Positions 38,335 to 48,094 of a stretch of DNA of 64,000 nucleotides are shown here, piece after piece. The notes beneath the pieces are model-generated. The model was not told the origin of the DNA. It searched no databases and saw only the letters and a list, made by a program, of their open reading frames with translations. How positions within the stretch are numbered: position 1 is the stretch's first letter; every line of letters starts with the position of its first letter. The DNA lies in contig NZ_CP036164.1 of assembly GCF_004295485.1 (NCBI RefSeq), forward strand, positions 372,001 through 436,000, written 5' to 3'. The translations under genes were made by a program, and so were the position numbers. Origin of the DNA: Janibacter limosus. Lineage in GTDB: Bacteria > Actinomycetota > Actinomycetes > Actinomycetales > Dermatophilaceae.

Positions 38335-38967
38335 TCAGTCGATCTCCTCGCCGGCCAGGGCCTTGGCCGCGAGTCGCTCCTCCTCGCTGACCTCCCAGAC
38401 CTCCCACGCGGCGTGCAGCGCGATGAGGATGATGGCGCAGCCGAGGACGAGGTCGGGCCAGCCCGACGAGGTCCACAGCGTCACCACGGCCATGCCGATG
38501 ACGGCGACGTTGACGAGCACGTCGTTGCGGGCGGAGAGGAAGGCCGCCCGGCTGAGCGAGCCCCCGGCGTGCCGCACGCCCGCCAGCAGCCAGCCGCTCG
38601 TGCCGTTGACGACGATGGCGCCGAGCGAGGCGAGGACGACGGGCAGCACCTCGGGTGCGACCGGGTCGGCGAAGCGGCGGACCGCCTCGATGCCGGCCAC
38701 GGTGGCCGGTCCGAGGATGACGAGGGCCATCGCCTTGCCCATCAGGGCGCGACGGGCGAGTGGCCAGCCGAGAGCGACGAAGATCAGCAGGTTGATCCCG
38801 GTGTCCTCGAGGAAGTCGACGCTGTCCGCGAGCAGCGACACCGACCCGGCACCGAGGGCGACGGTGAACTCGACGAAGAAGTACGCGAAGTTGAGCAGCG
38901 CCACGACGAGCACGATCCGTCGCAGTCGCCGGGCGTCGATCCCGGGCGGGTGCACGTCGGCGCTCAT
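38335..38967 (-). CDS. Short CDF-like cation transporter with altered metal site
   Basis: A 210-residue membrane protein with about five or six helices, resembling the transmembrane part of cation diffusion facilitators (SVSLLADSVDFLEDTGINLLI; SARNDVLVNVAVI). It lacks the cytoplasmic C-terminal domain of full CDF proteins. The usual HxxxD pairs of helices 2 and 5 are replaced by DxxxD (DFLED) and SxxxD (SARND), so the transported ion may differ from zinc. ATG at 38967; divergent from the TOPRIM gene. Ion and direction unknown. Confidence 0.75.
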   Translation of the reverse strand: MSADVHPPGIDARRLRRIVLVVALLNFAYFFVEFTVALGAGSVSLLADSVDFLEDTGINLLIFVALGWPLARRALMGKAMALVILGPATVAGIEAVRRFADPVAPEVLPVVLASLGAIVVNGTSGWLLAGVRHAGGSLSRAAFLSARNDVLVNVAVIGMAVVTLWTSSGWPDLVLGCAIILIALHAAWEVWEVSEEERLAAKALAGEEID

Positions 38968-39020
38968 GGTCGCGACGATATCGGCTTGCGGTGCGGCTCT
39001 CCCGGGCGCTCAATGGTCTG

Positions 39021-39587
39021 GTGAGCGCACCGCGGACCGTCGTGCTGGTCGAGGGGGAGAGCGACCGGGTGGCGCTGCTCGCGCTCGCCGATCGCCTCGG
39101 GAGCGATGTCGGGTCCCACGGTGTCGAGGTGGTGGCGATGGGTGGCATCACCAACATCCGCGCCTTCGCCGGGCGCCACGGCCCGCATGGTCTCGGGCAG
39201 CGGCTCGCCGGCCTCTACGACGTCGGCGAGGAGCGTCACGTACGAAGGGGGCTGCTCGCCGCCGGTCTGCCCGTGGACGACGTCATCGGCCCGGCAGGGC
39301 AGGGCTTCCACGCGTGCCACACCGACCTCGAGGACGAGCTCGTCCGCGCGGTGGGGCTCGAGGGGGTGGAGGCCGTCATCGAGGACGCGGGGGAGGGGCG
39401 CTCCCTTCGTCTGCTGGCACAGATGCCCGCGCAGCAGGGTTGGGCCCGCGAGGAGCTGGTGCGCCGCTTCCTGTGCTCGCAGTCGGGGCGCAAGGTCCGC
39501 TATGCCCGCCTCCTCGTCGAGGCGATGGACCTGCGGAGGGCGCCGGCGCCGATGGTGGCCGTCGTCGAGCGCGTGAGTGCCACGTAG
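39021..39587 (+). CDS. Stand-alone TOPRIM-domain protein (OLD-nuclease-like)
   Basis: A 188-residue protein starting RTVVLVEGESDRVALLALADRLG, which is the TOPRIM strand-Glu motif, followed by VVAMGGITNIRAFAGRHG as in the C-terminal TOPRIM domain of OLD-family nucleases. The second acidic motif is unusual: in place of a clear DxD there is LAGLYDVGEERHVRRGL. No ATPase domain is attached. GTG at 39021 is preferred; GTG at 38991 would add ten residues. Possible roles are nucleic-acid cleavage or phosphoryl transfer. It is followed after 9 nt by a histidine phosphatase gene. Confidence 0.75.
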   Translation: MSAPRTVVLVEGESDRVALLALADRLGSDVGSHGVEVVAMGGITNIRAFAGRHGPHGLGQRLAGLYDVGEERHVRRGLLAAGLPVDDVIGPAGQGFHACHTDLEDELVRAVGLEGVEAVIEDAGEGRSLRLLAQMPAQQGWAREELVRRFLCSQSGRKVRYARLLVEAMDLRRAPAPMVAVVERVSAT

Positions 39588-39596
39588 CCTGCCAGC

Positions 39597-40274
39597 GTGC
39601 GACTTCTCCTCATCCGTCACGGCCAGACCCCCAACAACGTCACCGGTGCGCTCGACACCGCCTTCCCCGGAGCGGGCCTGACTGACCTGGGTCAGACGCA
39701 GGCGGCGGCGGTGCCGGCCGCGCTCGCCGACGAGGACGTCAGCGCGGTCTATGCGTCGCCGCTCGTGCGGACCCAGCTGACCGGCAGCCCGTTGGCCGTG
39801 GAGCGGGGGATCGACGTGCAGGTGCGCGAGGGGCTCGAGGAGATCGCCGCGGGCCGCTTCGAGATGCGCTCGGACCGGGAGGCCGTGGAGGCCTACCTCG
39901 GTGGCGTGTCGGCCTGGCTGCACCGTGACCTCGACCATGCCCTGCCCGGTGGACGCACGGGACGCGACTTCATGGACCGCTACGACCGAGCCGTGCGCGG
40001 GGTCGCCGAGCAGCACGGTCGGCACGACACCGTCGCCCTCTTCAGCCACGGCGCAGCGATCCGCGTCTACGCGACCATCGCGGCCGGGCTCGGCGCCGAC
40101 GAGGTCGAGGGGATGTGGATCAACAACACGGGCATGATCCTGCTCGAGGGACACCCGGACGACGGCTGGCAGCTCGTGCGCTGGACCGGCGAGCCGCTCG
40201 GTGGAGCGCACCTGGCCGGTGCCCGCGCGCACGACGTCACGGGTGAGGCGATCGACGAGGAGCTCGACGACTGA
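39597..40274 (+). CDS. Histidine phosphatase (phosphoglycerate-mutase-like) family protein
   Basis: A 225-residue histidine phosphatase: LLLIRHGQTPNN carries the catalytic RHG with the phospho-accepting His near residue 7, VYASPLVRTQLTGSPLAV gives the second Arg, and ALFSHGAAIRVYATI the second His. The Glu of the active site lies in EGLEEIAAGRFE. These enzymes dephosphorylate sugar phosphates or other small molecules; the substrate is not predictable. GTG at 39597 opens directly into the first strand. It is convergent with the peptidase gene. Confidence 0.88.
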   Translation: MRLLLIRHGQTPNNVTGALDTAFPGAGLTDLGQTQAAAVPAALADEDVSAVYASPLVRTQLTGSPLAVERGIDVQVREGLEEIAAGRFEMRSDREAVEAYLGGVSAWLHRDLDHALPGGRTGRDFMDRYDRAVRGVAEQHGRHDTVALFSHGAAIRVYATIAAGLGADEVEGMWINNTGMILLEGHPDDGWQLVRWTGEPLGGAHLAGARAHDVTGEAIDEELDD

Positions 40275-40284
40275 CTGGTGCTCG

Positions 40285-41235
40285 TCAGCGGGCGAAGTCG
40301 TCCGTCGCCCGCACGATGAGCCCGTCGGTCACCTCGGCCCCGCCGTGGTCCTCGTCCTCCACGACGTGCAGGGTCGCGAGCGGCAGACGCTCGACGAGTC
40401 GGTGGACCACACCCAGTGGTGCGGCGATGTCGAGCCGCCCCCTGACGAGGACGGCTGGGATGTCGCGGATGGCGTCCAGGTGCCCGCTGATCCCGTCGGA
40501 GGGCAGGAACGCGTGGTGGCCGAAGAAGTGCGTGACCAGTCGGGCGAACCCCAGGGCGAAGGTGGGATCGGCGTAGCGCGGGCTGGCCACGGGCGGCCCG
40601 GTGAGCGCGGCCAGGCGCTCCTCCCAGTCGCACCATGCCCGGGCGGCGCGGTGGTGGACCGCCGGATCGCGGTCCAGGAGCAGCTCGTTGATCGCGATCG
40701 TCAGGTTGCCCCCACGCTCGACGTGCGGGACGAGAGAGCGCAGCGAGGCGAAGGCCTCCGGGTAGATCTCGCCCATCGTCCAGGTGAGCCAGTCGACCTC
40801 CTCGCGCGTCGTGGTCACGGCACCCCAGAAGACCATCTCGCTGACCCGCTCGGGGTGGGCGACCGCATAGGCCAGCCCGAGGGTGGACCCCCATGACCCA
40901 CCGAGGACGAGCCAACGCTCGACGGCGTGCAGCTCGCGGAGGGCCTCGATGTCGGCGATGAGGTGCTGCGTCGTGATGGTCGACAGGTCCGCGTCGGGGT
41001 CGCTTGCGAGGGGGCGGCTGCCCCCGCAACCCCGTTGGTCGAAGAGGGTCACGCAGTAGCGCTCTGGGTCGAAGTAGCGGCGCCACCACGGGGCGGCGCC
41101 GGAGCCGGGCCCGCCGTGGAGGACCACGGCCGGCTTGCCACCCGGTGAGCCCACACGCTCCCACCGGATGTGATGACCGTCAGAGGTCTCGAGCACGCCC
41201 TCGTCGAAGGGCTCGACGAGCGGGTACCGGACCAT
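40285..41235 (-). CDS. pip: Proline iminopeptidase
   Basis: A 316-residue alpha/beta hydrolase that removes N-terminal proline from peptides. HGGPGSGAAPWWRRYF is the oxyanion-hole HGGPG motif, LFDQRGCGGS the next conserved strand, and GGSWGSTLGLAYA holds the nucleophile Ser. A C-terminal VVEDEDHGG supplies the likely catalytic His, and RLDIAAP the Asp region (Asp in GRLD). Length fits the prolyl aminopeptidase group. Only 3 nt separate it from nagA upstream, so it is probably the last gene of the GntR-EIIC-nagA transcript. Confidence 0.92.
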   Translation of the reverse strand: MVRYPLVEPFDEGVLETSDGHHIRWERVGSPGGKPAVVLHGGPGSGAAPWWRRYFDPERYCVTLFDQRGCGGSRPLASDPDADLSTITTQHLIADIEALRELHAVERWLVLGGSWGSTLGLAYAVAHPERVSEMVFWGAVTTTREEVDWLTWTMGEIYPEAFASLRSLVPHVERGGNLTIAINELLLDRDPAVHHRAARAWCDWEERLAALTGPPVASPRYADPTFALGFARLVTHFFGHHAFLPSDGISGHLDAIRDIPAVLVRGRLDIAAPLGVVHRLVERLPLATLHVVEDEDHGGAEVTDGLIVRATDDFAR

Positions 41236-41238
41236 CTC

Positions 41239-42347
41239 TCAACTCTGCCACGCGCCGCGGCGCATGACCGCCGTGACCGCGAGGTCCTCGTCGAGCACGA
41301 CCAGGTCGGCGCGCGCGCCGACCTCGATCCGTCCGACATCGGTCAGTCCGAGCGCCGCGGCCGGGCCCCGGGTGGCGGCGTCCACCGCCTGCTCGAGGGT
41401 GAAGCCGCTCGCCACCGAGTGCCGGACCGCGCCGGCCATCGTCAGCGTGGACCCTGCGATGGCGCCGCTCGGTGTCCGGGCGACGCCGTCACGGACCTGC
41501 ACGTGGATCGGGCCGAGGTGGTAGTCGCCGTCGTCCGCCGCCGCAGCGCCCATCGCGTCGGTCACGAGCATGATCCGCCCGGGCGCCGCTGTCAGGGCCA
41601 GGCGCAGCATGGCGGGGTGCACGTGCACGCCGTCGCTGATCAGCTCGATCGACACCCGCTCGTCCTCGAGCAGGGCGGCGATCGGACCGGGGCGGCGGTG
41701 GTGCAGCCCGCGGATCTGGTTGAAGAGGTGGGTGGCGACGGTGGCCCCGGCCCCGATCGCCTCGCCGGCCTGCTCCCAGGTCGCGTCGGTGTGCCCGACA
41801 CCGACGACGACCCCGGCCCCGGCGACCCGGCGGATGGCGTCCATCGCACCGTCGAGCTCGGGTGCGATGGTGACCATCCGCAGGGCATCGCCTCCGGCAG
41901 CGAGCAACCGGTCGACGTCCTCGCGCGAAGGGGGACGCAGCAGGCTCGGCTCGTGGGCACCGCAGAAGTCCCGAGACAGCCACGGCCCCTCGAGGTGGAC
42001 ACCGGCGAGGACCCCGTCGGTGACCAGCTCGCCGAGGACGCGGACGTGGCGCTCCAGCTCGGACACCTCGTCGGTGACGAGGCTGGCCACCATGCTGGTC
42101 GTGCCGTGGCGCAGGTGGGCCGAGGCCACCTCCATCGCCTCGTCGGCGTCGCCGACGGTGAAGGACGCGCCTCCGCCACCGTGGCAGTGGGCGTCGACGA
42201 AGCCCGGCACGAGGGTGCCCGTCAGGACCACATCGGCAGGTGAGGGGGGACTCCCTTCGCCCAGCTCGGTGACGCGATCGGACACCACGCGCGCCCACCC
42301 CGGGGCGATCGTGCGCCCCGGGGTGATGATGCGATCGGCGGTGAGGA

Positions 42348-42351
<4 letters not shown>
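41239..42351 (-). CDS. nagA: N-acetylglucosamine-6-phosphate deacetylase
   Basis: NagA removes acetate from GlcNAc-6-phosphate, the product of the PTS, to give glucosamine-6-phosphate. The 370-residue amidohydrolase has VDAHCHGGGGASF, the metal-site Glu in HLEGPWLSRDFCGAHE, VGHTDATWEQ, ATHLFNQIRGLHHR, and the catalytic Asp in LVTDAMGAA. GTG at 42351 overlaps the EIIC stop by 4 nt. The deaminase for the next step is the SIS protein on the other side of the regulator. Confidence 0.95.
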
Positions 42352-43612
<1,261 letters not shown>

Positions 43613-43616
<4 letters not shown>

Positions 43617-44362
43617 GAGCGATTCCCTTCGGGTAGTGCCGGGGTTGGGTCGTCGTTCCGGCTCAACGACATGTGCAGCTGGTACCGGTCACCGCGGTAC
43701 CTGGAGATCACGTGCTCGACGGGGCGGCCGAGGCTGGTGGAGAGGCGACGGAAGACGAGCAGCGGGGTGGCGGGCGGGCTCGCGAGGAGTCGTGCCACGC
43801 GCCCCTGGGCGCTCTCGCCCCAGAGGGTCTGCTCGGCGGCGTCGATGACGACGCCGTACTCGTCGGCGAGCAGCGCGTAGAGGGAGTCGCCCAGGTCGTG
43901 GGAGTCCAGGCCGGGCAGCAGGCTGGCTGAGTACCAGCTCTCCTCGAGCGCGATCGGCTGACCGTCCGCGAGACGGAGCCGCTCGACCCGCCAGGCCTGC
44001 GTACCACCGAGCCAGTCCAGGACGTCCTGCGGGGGAGTGGCGAGCTCGATGTCCAGGAGCCGGGTCGAGGGCTCCAGCCCGCGCCGGCGCATGTCCTGGC
44101 TGAAGCTCGCGAGGTGCAGCCGGCTCTCGAGCCGTGGCCTGGCGACGAAGGTCCCCTTGCCGTGCACCCGGTGGAGCAGCCCGTCGCCGATGAGTGCCTC
44201 GATGGCCTTGCGCACCGTGGAGCGGGAGACGTCGAAGCCGACCATGAGCTCGCGCTCGGAGGGGATGGCCGCGTCGGGGCCGAGCTGTCCGGCGAGCTCG
44301 GTGAGGGCATCGCGCAGCTGGACGTGCTTGGGGCGCGGCCCTGCCAGGGGTGCTCGGGGCAC
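43613..44362 (-). CDS. nagR: GntR/HutC family regulator of GlcNAc use (NagR/DasR-like)
   Basis: A 249-residue GntR regulator: winged helix (LRDALTELAGQLGPDAAIPSERELMVGFDVSRSTVRKAIEALIGDG, then HRVHGKGTFVARP) and a UTRA ligand-binding domain (about 90-245, with LHLASFSQDMRRRGLEPSTRLL). DasR/NagR proteins bind GlcN-6-P or GlcNAc-6-P. GTG at 44362 is chosen because GAAGGTGAGG lies 8 nt upstream and it leaves the palindrome 44392-44405 in the promoter; a longer frame exists but would place the operator inside the gene. Confidence 0.9.
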
Positions 44363-44391
44363 TTCCGGATCCTCACCTTCATTGGTACGGT

Positions 44392-44405
44392 CTGGTACGT
44401 ACCAG
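44392..44405. promoter_or_regulatory. NagR/DasR-type operator
   Basis: CTGGTACGTACCAG is a perfect 14-bp palindrome between the divergent GntR and SIS genes, like the TGGTCTAGACCA-type sites of DasR. An extra half-site TTGGTACGG lies just upstream (44382-44390). On the minus strand a TTGACA box (44431-44436) lies 17 nt before a weak -10 (GATCCT, 44408-44413), so the operator sits at the predicted start of the GntR-EIIC-nagA transcript. Confidence 0.75.
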
Positions 44406-44441
44406 TGAGGATCCACGTCGAGGTGGGAGGTGTCAAGCATC

Positions 44442-45473
44442 GTGACCGTCATGGCCGACGAGATCGCCGAGCAGCCGGAGGCGATCCGACGCACCCTAGA
44501 CGCGCTGCTGCCCCTGCGCGAGGAGCTGCGTGGGCTCTTCGCCGGTCGCCGGCGGGTCTCCTTCGTCGCGCGCGGTTCGAGCGACAACGCCGCGACCTAC
44601 GGTCGCTACCTCCTGGAGGCGTGCGCCGGGGTCAGCGCCGCGCTCGCCGCCCCGAGCATCGCGACCCACTACCGCGCGGACCTCGACCTCACCGACACGC
44701 TGCTGGTGGCCGTGTCCCAGTCCGGGGCGACGACCGAGATCGTCGAGTGCGTGGACTGGGCCCGCTCGCACGGCGCCGCGATCGTGTCCGTGACCAATGT
44801 CGCCGACTCCCCGCTGGCGAAGGGAGCGGACGTCGCCCTGGTCACGAGGGCGGGGCCGGAGGTGGCCGTGCCGGCCACCAAGACCTATCTCACGCAGCTG
44901 GTCGCGATGGCCGTGCTCGCCGACGCCCTCGGCGCCGACCTCGAGCAGGACCTCGCCCGCGTCGCCGACGAGGTGGCCGGTGCGGTGCGGGGCGCCGAGC
45001 TCGTCGAGCCCGCCGTCGCCCTGCTGCGGGATGCCGCGCACGTCGTCGTCACCGGCCGTGGGCTGTGCCTGGGCACGGCACTCGAGACCGCGCTGAAGAT
45101 CGAGGAGACATCACTGACCCCGGTGCGCGGGTACTCGTACGCAGACCTGCGCCACGGACCGATCTCGGTCATCGAGCCCTCCGTCGTGGCGGTGCTGGTG
45201 GCTGCCTCCGACGGGCCGATGCTCGAGCCCATGACGGCCCTTGCCGATGACCTGCGCCGCCGGGGGGCGCGGGTCGTCGGCATCGGTGGGGACACCCCCT
45301 TCGCCCGGACCTGCGACGTGCACGTGCCCGGCCCGGACCTGCCCGAGCCCGTCGCCCCCCTCGGGCTCGTCGTGCCCGCCCAGCTGCTCGTCGAGCAGCT
45401 CGCCCGGGCGCGCGGCCATGACCCGGACAACCCCCGGGGTCTGGCCAAGGTCACCCGTACCGACTCACACTGA
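44442..45473 (+). CDS. SIS-domain glucosamine-6-phosphate deaminase/isomerase (NagB-II type)
   Basis: A 343-residue protein of two SIS (sugar isomerase) domains, resembling the isomerase half of GlmS with no glutaminase domain. SIS blocks: VSFVARGSSDNAATYGRYLLE and VSQSGATTEIVECVDWARS in the first, VVTGRGLCLGTALETALKIEETS and GYSYADLRHGPISVIEP in the second. NagB-II enzymes turn glucosamine-6-phosphate into fructose-6-phosphate and ammonia, completing the nagA route. GTG at 44442 has GGGAGG 11 nt ahead; ATG at 44451 is the alternative. It leads the EIIB-EIIA genes. Confidence 0.88.
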   Translation: MTVMADEIAEQPEAIRRTLDALLPLREELRGLFAGRRRVSFVARGSSDNAATYGRYLLEACAGVSAALAAPSIATHYRADLDLTDTLLVAVSQSGATTEIVECVDWARSHGAAIVSVTNVADSPLAKGADVALVTRAGPEVAVPATKTYLTQLVAMAVLADALGADLEQDLARVADEVAGAVRGAELVEPAVALLRDAAHVVVTGRGLCLGTALETALKIEETSLTPVRGYSYADLRHGPISVIEPSVVAVLVAASDGPMLEPMTALADDLRRRGARVVGIGGDTPFARTCDVHVPGPDLPEPVAPLGLVVPAQLLVEQLARARGHDPDNPRGLAKVTRTDSH

Positions 45474-45501
45474 TCCACCCCCAACTGGAAGGAACCACAC
45501 C

Positions 45502-45735
45502 ATGGCAACCAAGGCGGAGCAGATCCTCGCCGGCCTCGGCGGCGCGGACAACATCGTCGAGATCGAGCCGTGCATCACCCGGCTGCGCACCGAGGTCAAG
45601 GACGGCTCCTTGGTCGACCAGGCCGCGCTCAAGGCGGCCGGCGCCCACGGCGTCATGGCCCAGGGCACCGTCATCCAGGTCGTCGTCGGGCCCGAGGCGG
45701 ACAACCTCGCGGACGACATCGAGGACCTGATGTGA
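45502..45735 (+). CDS. PTS EIIB component (glucose/GlcNAc type)
   Basis: A 77-residue stand-alone EIIB. The phosphorylation cysteine is Cys24 in IEPCITRLRTEV, the standard CITRLR motif of the glucose superfamily, followed by GSLVDQAALKAAGAHGVM. It passes phosphate from EIIA to the incoming sugar at EIIC. ATG at 45502 follows GGAAGGA. It lies downstream of the SIS gene and overlaps the EIIA gene by 4 nt. Its EIIC partner is the divergent gene at 42348-43616. Confidence 0.92.
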   Translation: MATKAEQILAGLGGADNIVEIEPCITRLRTEVKDGSLVDQAALKAAGAHGVMAQGTVIQVVVGPEADNLADDIEDLM

Positions 45736-46190
45736 GCGAGGTCCTCGCCCCCTGCGCGGGGAGGGTGTTGCCCATCACCGAGTGCGTCGACGAGGTCTTC
45801 GCCGGGCAGCTCGTCGGTCCGGGTCTGGTCATCGACCCGCCGGACGGCAGCCAGACCGTCGTCGCCCCCATCGCCGGGACCGTCATGAAGATCCACCCCC
45901 ATGCCTTCGTCGTCGTGGGGGAGGGCGCCGGCGTGCTCGTCCACCTCGGCATCAACACGGTGCGGCTCGAGGGCGCGGGCTTCGAGGTGCATGCCACCCA
46001 GGGGTCCATCGTCACGGCCGGCGACCCGATGATCACCTGGGACCCGTCCGCCCTGCCGAGCGAAGCTGCGGGACAAGCGATCTCACGTCAGGTGCCCGTG
46101 GTGGTCCTCGACGTGCCCGCGGACTCGCTCGACCTGTCGGACCTGCCCGGCGACGTCGCCCCCGGCGATCCTCTCTTCGCATTGCCCTAG
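45732..46190 (+). CDS. PTS EIIA component (glucose type)
   Basis: A 152-residue glucose-type EIIA. Active-site histidines are His57 (HAFVVVGEG) and the phospho-accepting His71 (VLVHLGINTV). VVAPIAGTVMKIHPH is the typical beta-hairpin. It receives phosphate from HPr, encoded about 4 kb downstream with Enzyme I. GTG at 45732 overlaps the EIIB stop. Its last codons (GCA TTG CCC TAG, Ala-Leu-Pro-stop) lie inside a perfect 20-bp palindrome that closely matches the one ending the TetR gene at 34761. Confidence 0.92.
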   Translation: MSEVLAPCAGRVLPITECVDEVFAGQLVGPGLVIDPPDGSQTVVAPIAGTVMKIHPHAFVVVGEGAGVLVHLGINTVRLEGAGFEVHATQGSIVTAGDPMITWDPSALPSEAAGQAISRQVPVVVLDVPADSLDLSDLPGDVAPGDPLFALP

Positions 46191-46198
46191 GGCAATGC
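46179..46198. repeat. 20-bp palindrome supplying the EIIA stop codon (copy 2)
   Basis: GCATTGCCCTAGGGCAATGC, a perfect palindrome that contains the Ala-Leu-Pro-TAG end of the EIIA gene. It differs from the copy at 34753-34772 by one base. Confidence 0.88.
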
Positions 46199-46208
46199 AC
46201 CCCCAGAT

Positions 46209-46232
46209 CCGCACGACCTTAAGGTCGTGCGG
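46209..46232. repeat. Perfect 24-bp palindrome with the CCTTAAGG core
   Basis: Centred on CCTTAAGG with arms CCGCACGA and TCGTGCGG, between the EIIA stop and the fru promoter. The string GCACGACCTTAAGG is identical to the junction repeated in the hemL-upstream array at 15273-15490. It could be an operator, a loopless terminator or a dispersed repeat. Confidence 0.8.
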
Positions 46233-46263
46233 AAAAGGCAACTGAAACAAAGGCCCGTATCTC

Positions 46264-46292
46264 TTTACTTCTGTTGTTTTGAGTCCTATCGT
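46264..46292 (+). promoter_or_regulatory. fru operon promoter and candidate DeoR operators
   Basis: TTTACT (46264-46269), 17-nt spacer, TATCGT (46287-46292). GAAACAAAGG (46244-46253) upstream and TGTTTTGA (46275-46282) in the spacer form an imperfect inverted pair, a layout expected for a DeoR-type fructose repressor. Confidence 0.5.
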
Positions 46293-46353
46293 TGTGGGCA
46301 TCACCACCGGCACCGGCGCCATGGGCGCCCAGAGGACGAGGGAGTCCACCGCG

Positions 46354-47115
46354 ATGTACGCACCCGAGCGGCAGCAGCGCATCCTCGAGACGGCGCGCGC
46401 GCAGGGACGGGTCGAGGTCGTGACCATGTCCGAGGACCTCGGGGTGACGACCGAGACGGTCCGTCGTGACCTCACCGTCCTCGAGCGCCGGGGAGCCGTC
46501 CGCCGGGTCCACGGCGGGGCGCTCCCGGTCGAGCGGCTCGAGGTCGAGCCACCCCTGGCGACGCGCACGACCCAGAACTCCCAGGCCAAGCGGCGCATCG
46601 CCGCCCGCGCTCTCGACGAGGTGCCGGCCGAGGGCACGATCCTCCTCGACGGCGGCTCGACGACCCGGGCGCTCGCCGAGCTCATCCCGGACCGCGAGGG
46701 GCTGACGGTCGTCACCAACTCCATCGATGCCGCGGCCATCCTCCAGGGCCACACCCACACCGACGTCTACGTCCTCGGGGGCCGGGTGCGTGGCCGCACC
46801 GGTGCGTGCGTGGGGGACTGGCTCACCTCGGCCCTCGCCGGGGTCTGCGTCGACGTCGCGCTCATCGGGGCCAACGGCTTCTCGCCGACGCGCGGGATGA
46901 CCACACCCGACCAGGCCGAGGCGGTCGCCAAGCGCGCCATGGTCGGCGCAGCCCGTCGCGCCGTGGTCCTGGCCGACGCCACCAAGTCCGGGGACGACCA
47001 CTTCCACCGCTTCGCCGACACCGCGTCGATCGACGCGCTCATCACCGACGAGTCGCTCGACGCGGACACCGTCATCGAGCTGGGCGCCGAGGGCATGGCG
47101 GTGGTGCTCGCATGA
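46354..47115 (+). CDS. DeoR family regulator of fructose utilisation
   Basis: A 253-residue DeoR regulator: N-terminal HTH (RQQRILETARAQGRVEVVTMSEDLGVTTETVRRDLTVLERRGAV, then RVHGGALP) and a C-terminal sugar-phosphate sensing domain (TILLDGGSTTRALAEL, VVTNSIDAA, LIGANGFS, DATKSGDDHF). It is coupled by 4 nt to fruK and probably senses fructose-1-phosphate. ATG at 46354 is chosen since the conserved APERQQRIL start follows it and GAGGGAG lies upstream; the longer frame would overlap the promoter. Confidence 0.92.
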   Translation: MYAPERQQRILETARAQGRVEVVTMSEDLGVTTETVRRDLTVLERRGAVRRVHGGALPVERLEVEPPLATRTTQNSQAKRRIAARALDEVPAEGTILLDGGSTTRALAELIPDREGLTVVTNSIDAAAILQGHTHTDVYVLGGRVRGRTGACVGDWLTSALAGVCVDVALIGANGFSPTRGMTTPDQAEAVAKRAMVGAARRAVVLADATKSGDDHFHRFADTASIDALITDESLDADTVIELGAEGMAVVLA

Positions 47116-48074
47116 TCATCACGCTGACCCCCAACCCCAGCGTCGACCGCACCGTCGCCTTCGACGAGCTGCACCGGGGTGCGGTCAACCGGGCGACGTC
47201 CAGCCGCATCGATCCCGGCGGCAAGGGCGTCAACGTCTCCCGGGCCCTGACCGCCCAGGGTGCCTCGACGATCGCCGTCCTGCCCGAGGGCGGCCCCGAG
47301 GGCCACCTCATGGCGGACCTGCTCGACGACGCCGGCGTCGTCCGTCGTGGCGTGCCCATCCGCGGCTCTGTCCGGCTCAACATCACCGCCGTGGAGCCCG
47401 ATGGCACGACGACCAAGCTCAACGAGCCCGGTCCGACGCTGGACGAAGGGGAGGTCCGCGCCCTCCTCGATGCCGTCGCCACGTGCGTGCGCTCCGCGCC
47501 CGACCCGCAGCAGGTCTGGGTCGTCACCTGCGGGTCGCTGCCGCCCGGTGCGCCCGTGGACCTCCATGCGCGGCTCGTGCGATCGGCACGCGAGGCCGGT
47601 GCCCTCGTGGCCGTCGACTCCTCGGGGGACCCCCTTCGCCCCGCGGTGGCCGAGTGCCCCGACCTGATCAAGCCCAACCGCGTCGAGCTCGCGGAGCTGG
47701 TGGGTGCCGACCTGACGACCCTGGGAGCGGTCATCGATGCCGCGAGCGACCTCGTCGCGCAGGGCGTCGGCCGGGTCGCGGTCAGCCTCGGCCGCGACGG
47801 CGCCGTCCTCGTCGACGACTCCGGTGCCACGCACGCCCGGGCCACGATCGGACGGCCGCGCTCCACGGTCGGTGCCGGCGACTGCATGCTCGCCGGCCTC
47901 GTCCACGACCTCTCGTCCGGCCGCCCCGCAGCGGATGCCCTGCGCACCGGCGTGCTGTGGGGGGCTGCCGCAGTGACGCTGCCCGGCAGCCGCGTCCCCG
48001 CCCCCGACGACCTCGCCGGCATCGCCGTCGAGCTGACCACGACCCCCGACCGCTCCCTCGCCGTCCGCGACTGA
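47112..48074 (+). CDS. fruK: 1-phosphofructokinase
   Basis: FruK phosphorylates fructose-1-phosphate to fructose-1,6-bisphosphate. The 320-residue PfkB-family kinase opens MIITLTPNPSVDRTV, has the substrate motif DPGGKGVNVSRALTAQG, IKPNRVELAELVG, and the ATP/anion-hole motif STVGAGDCMLAGLV with the catalytic Asp near residue 257. ATG at 47112 overlaps the DeoR stop. It lies directly before fruA. Confidence 0.94.
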   Translation: MIITLTPNPSVDRTVAFDELHRGAVNRATSSRIDPGGKGVNVSRALTAQGASTIAVLPEGGPEGHLMADLLDDAGVVRRGVPIRGSVRLNITAVEPDGTTTKLNEPGPTLDEGEVRALLDAVATCVRSAPDPQQVWVVTCGSLPPGAPVDLHARLVRSAREAGALVAVDSSGDPLRPAVAECPDLIKPNRVELAELVGADLTTLGAVIDAASDLVAQGVGRVAVSLGRDGAVLVDDSGATHARATIGRPRSTVGAGDCMLAGLVHDLSSGRPAADALRTGVLWGAAAVTLPGSRVPAPDDLAGIAVELTTTPDRSLAVRD

Positions 48075-48094
48075 GCCGGACGAAAGGAATCCAG

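Noticed and set aside
44363..44440. Longer GntR start at ATG 44440
   Set aside because: It would put the operator palindrome inside the coding sequence and adds residues with no role in the family, while GTG 44362 has a good ribosome-binding site.
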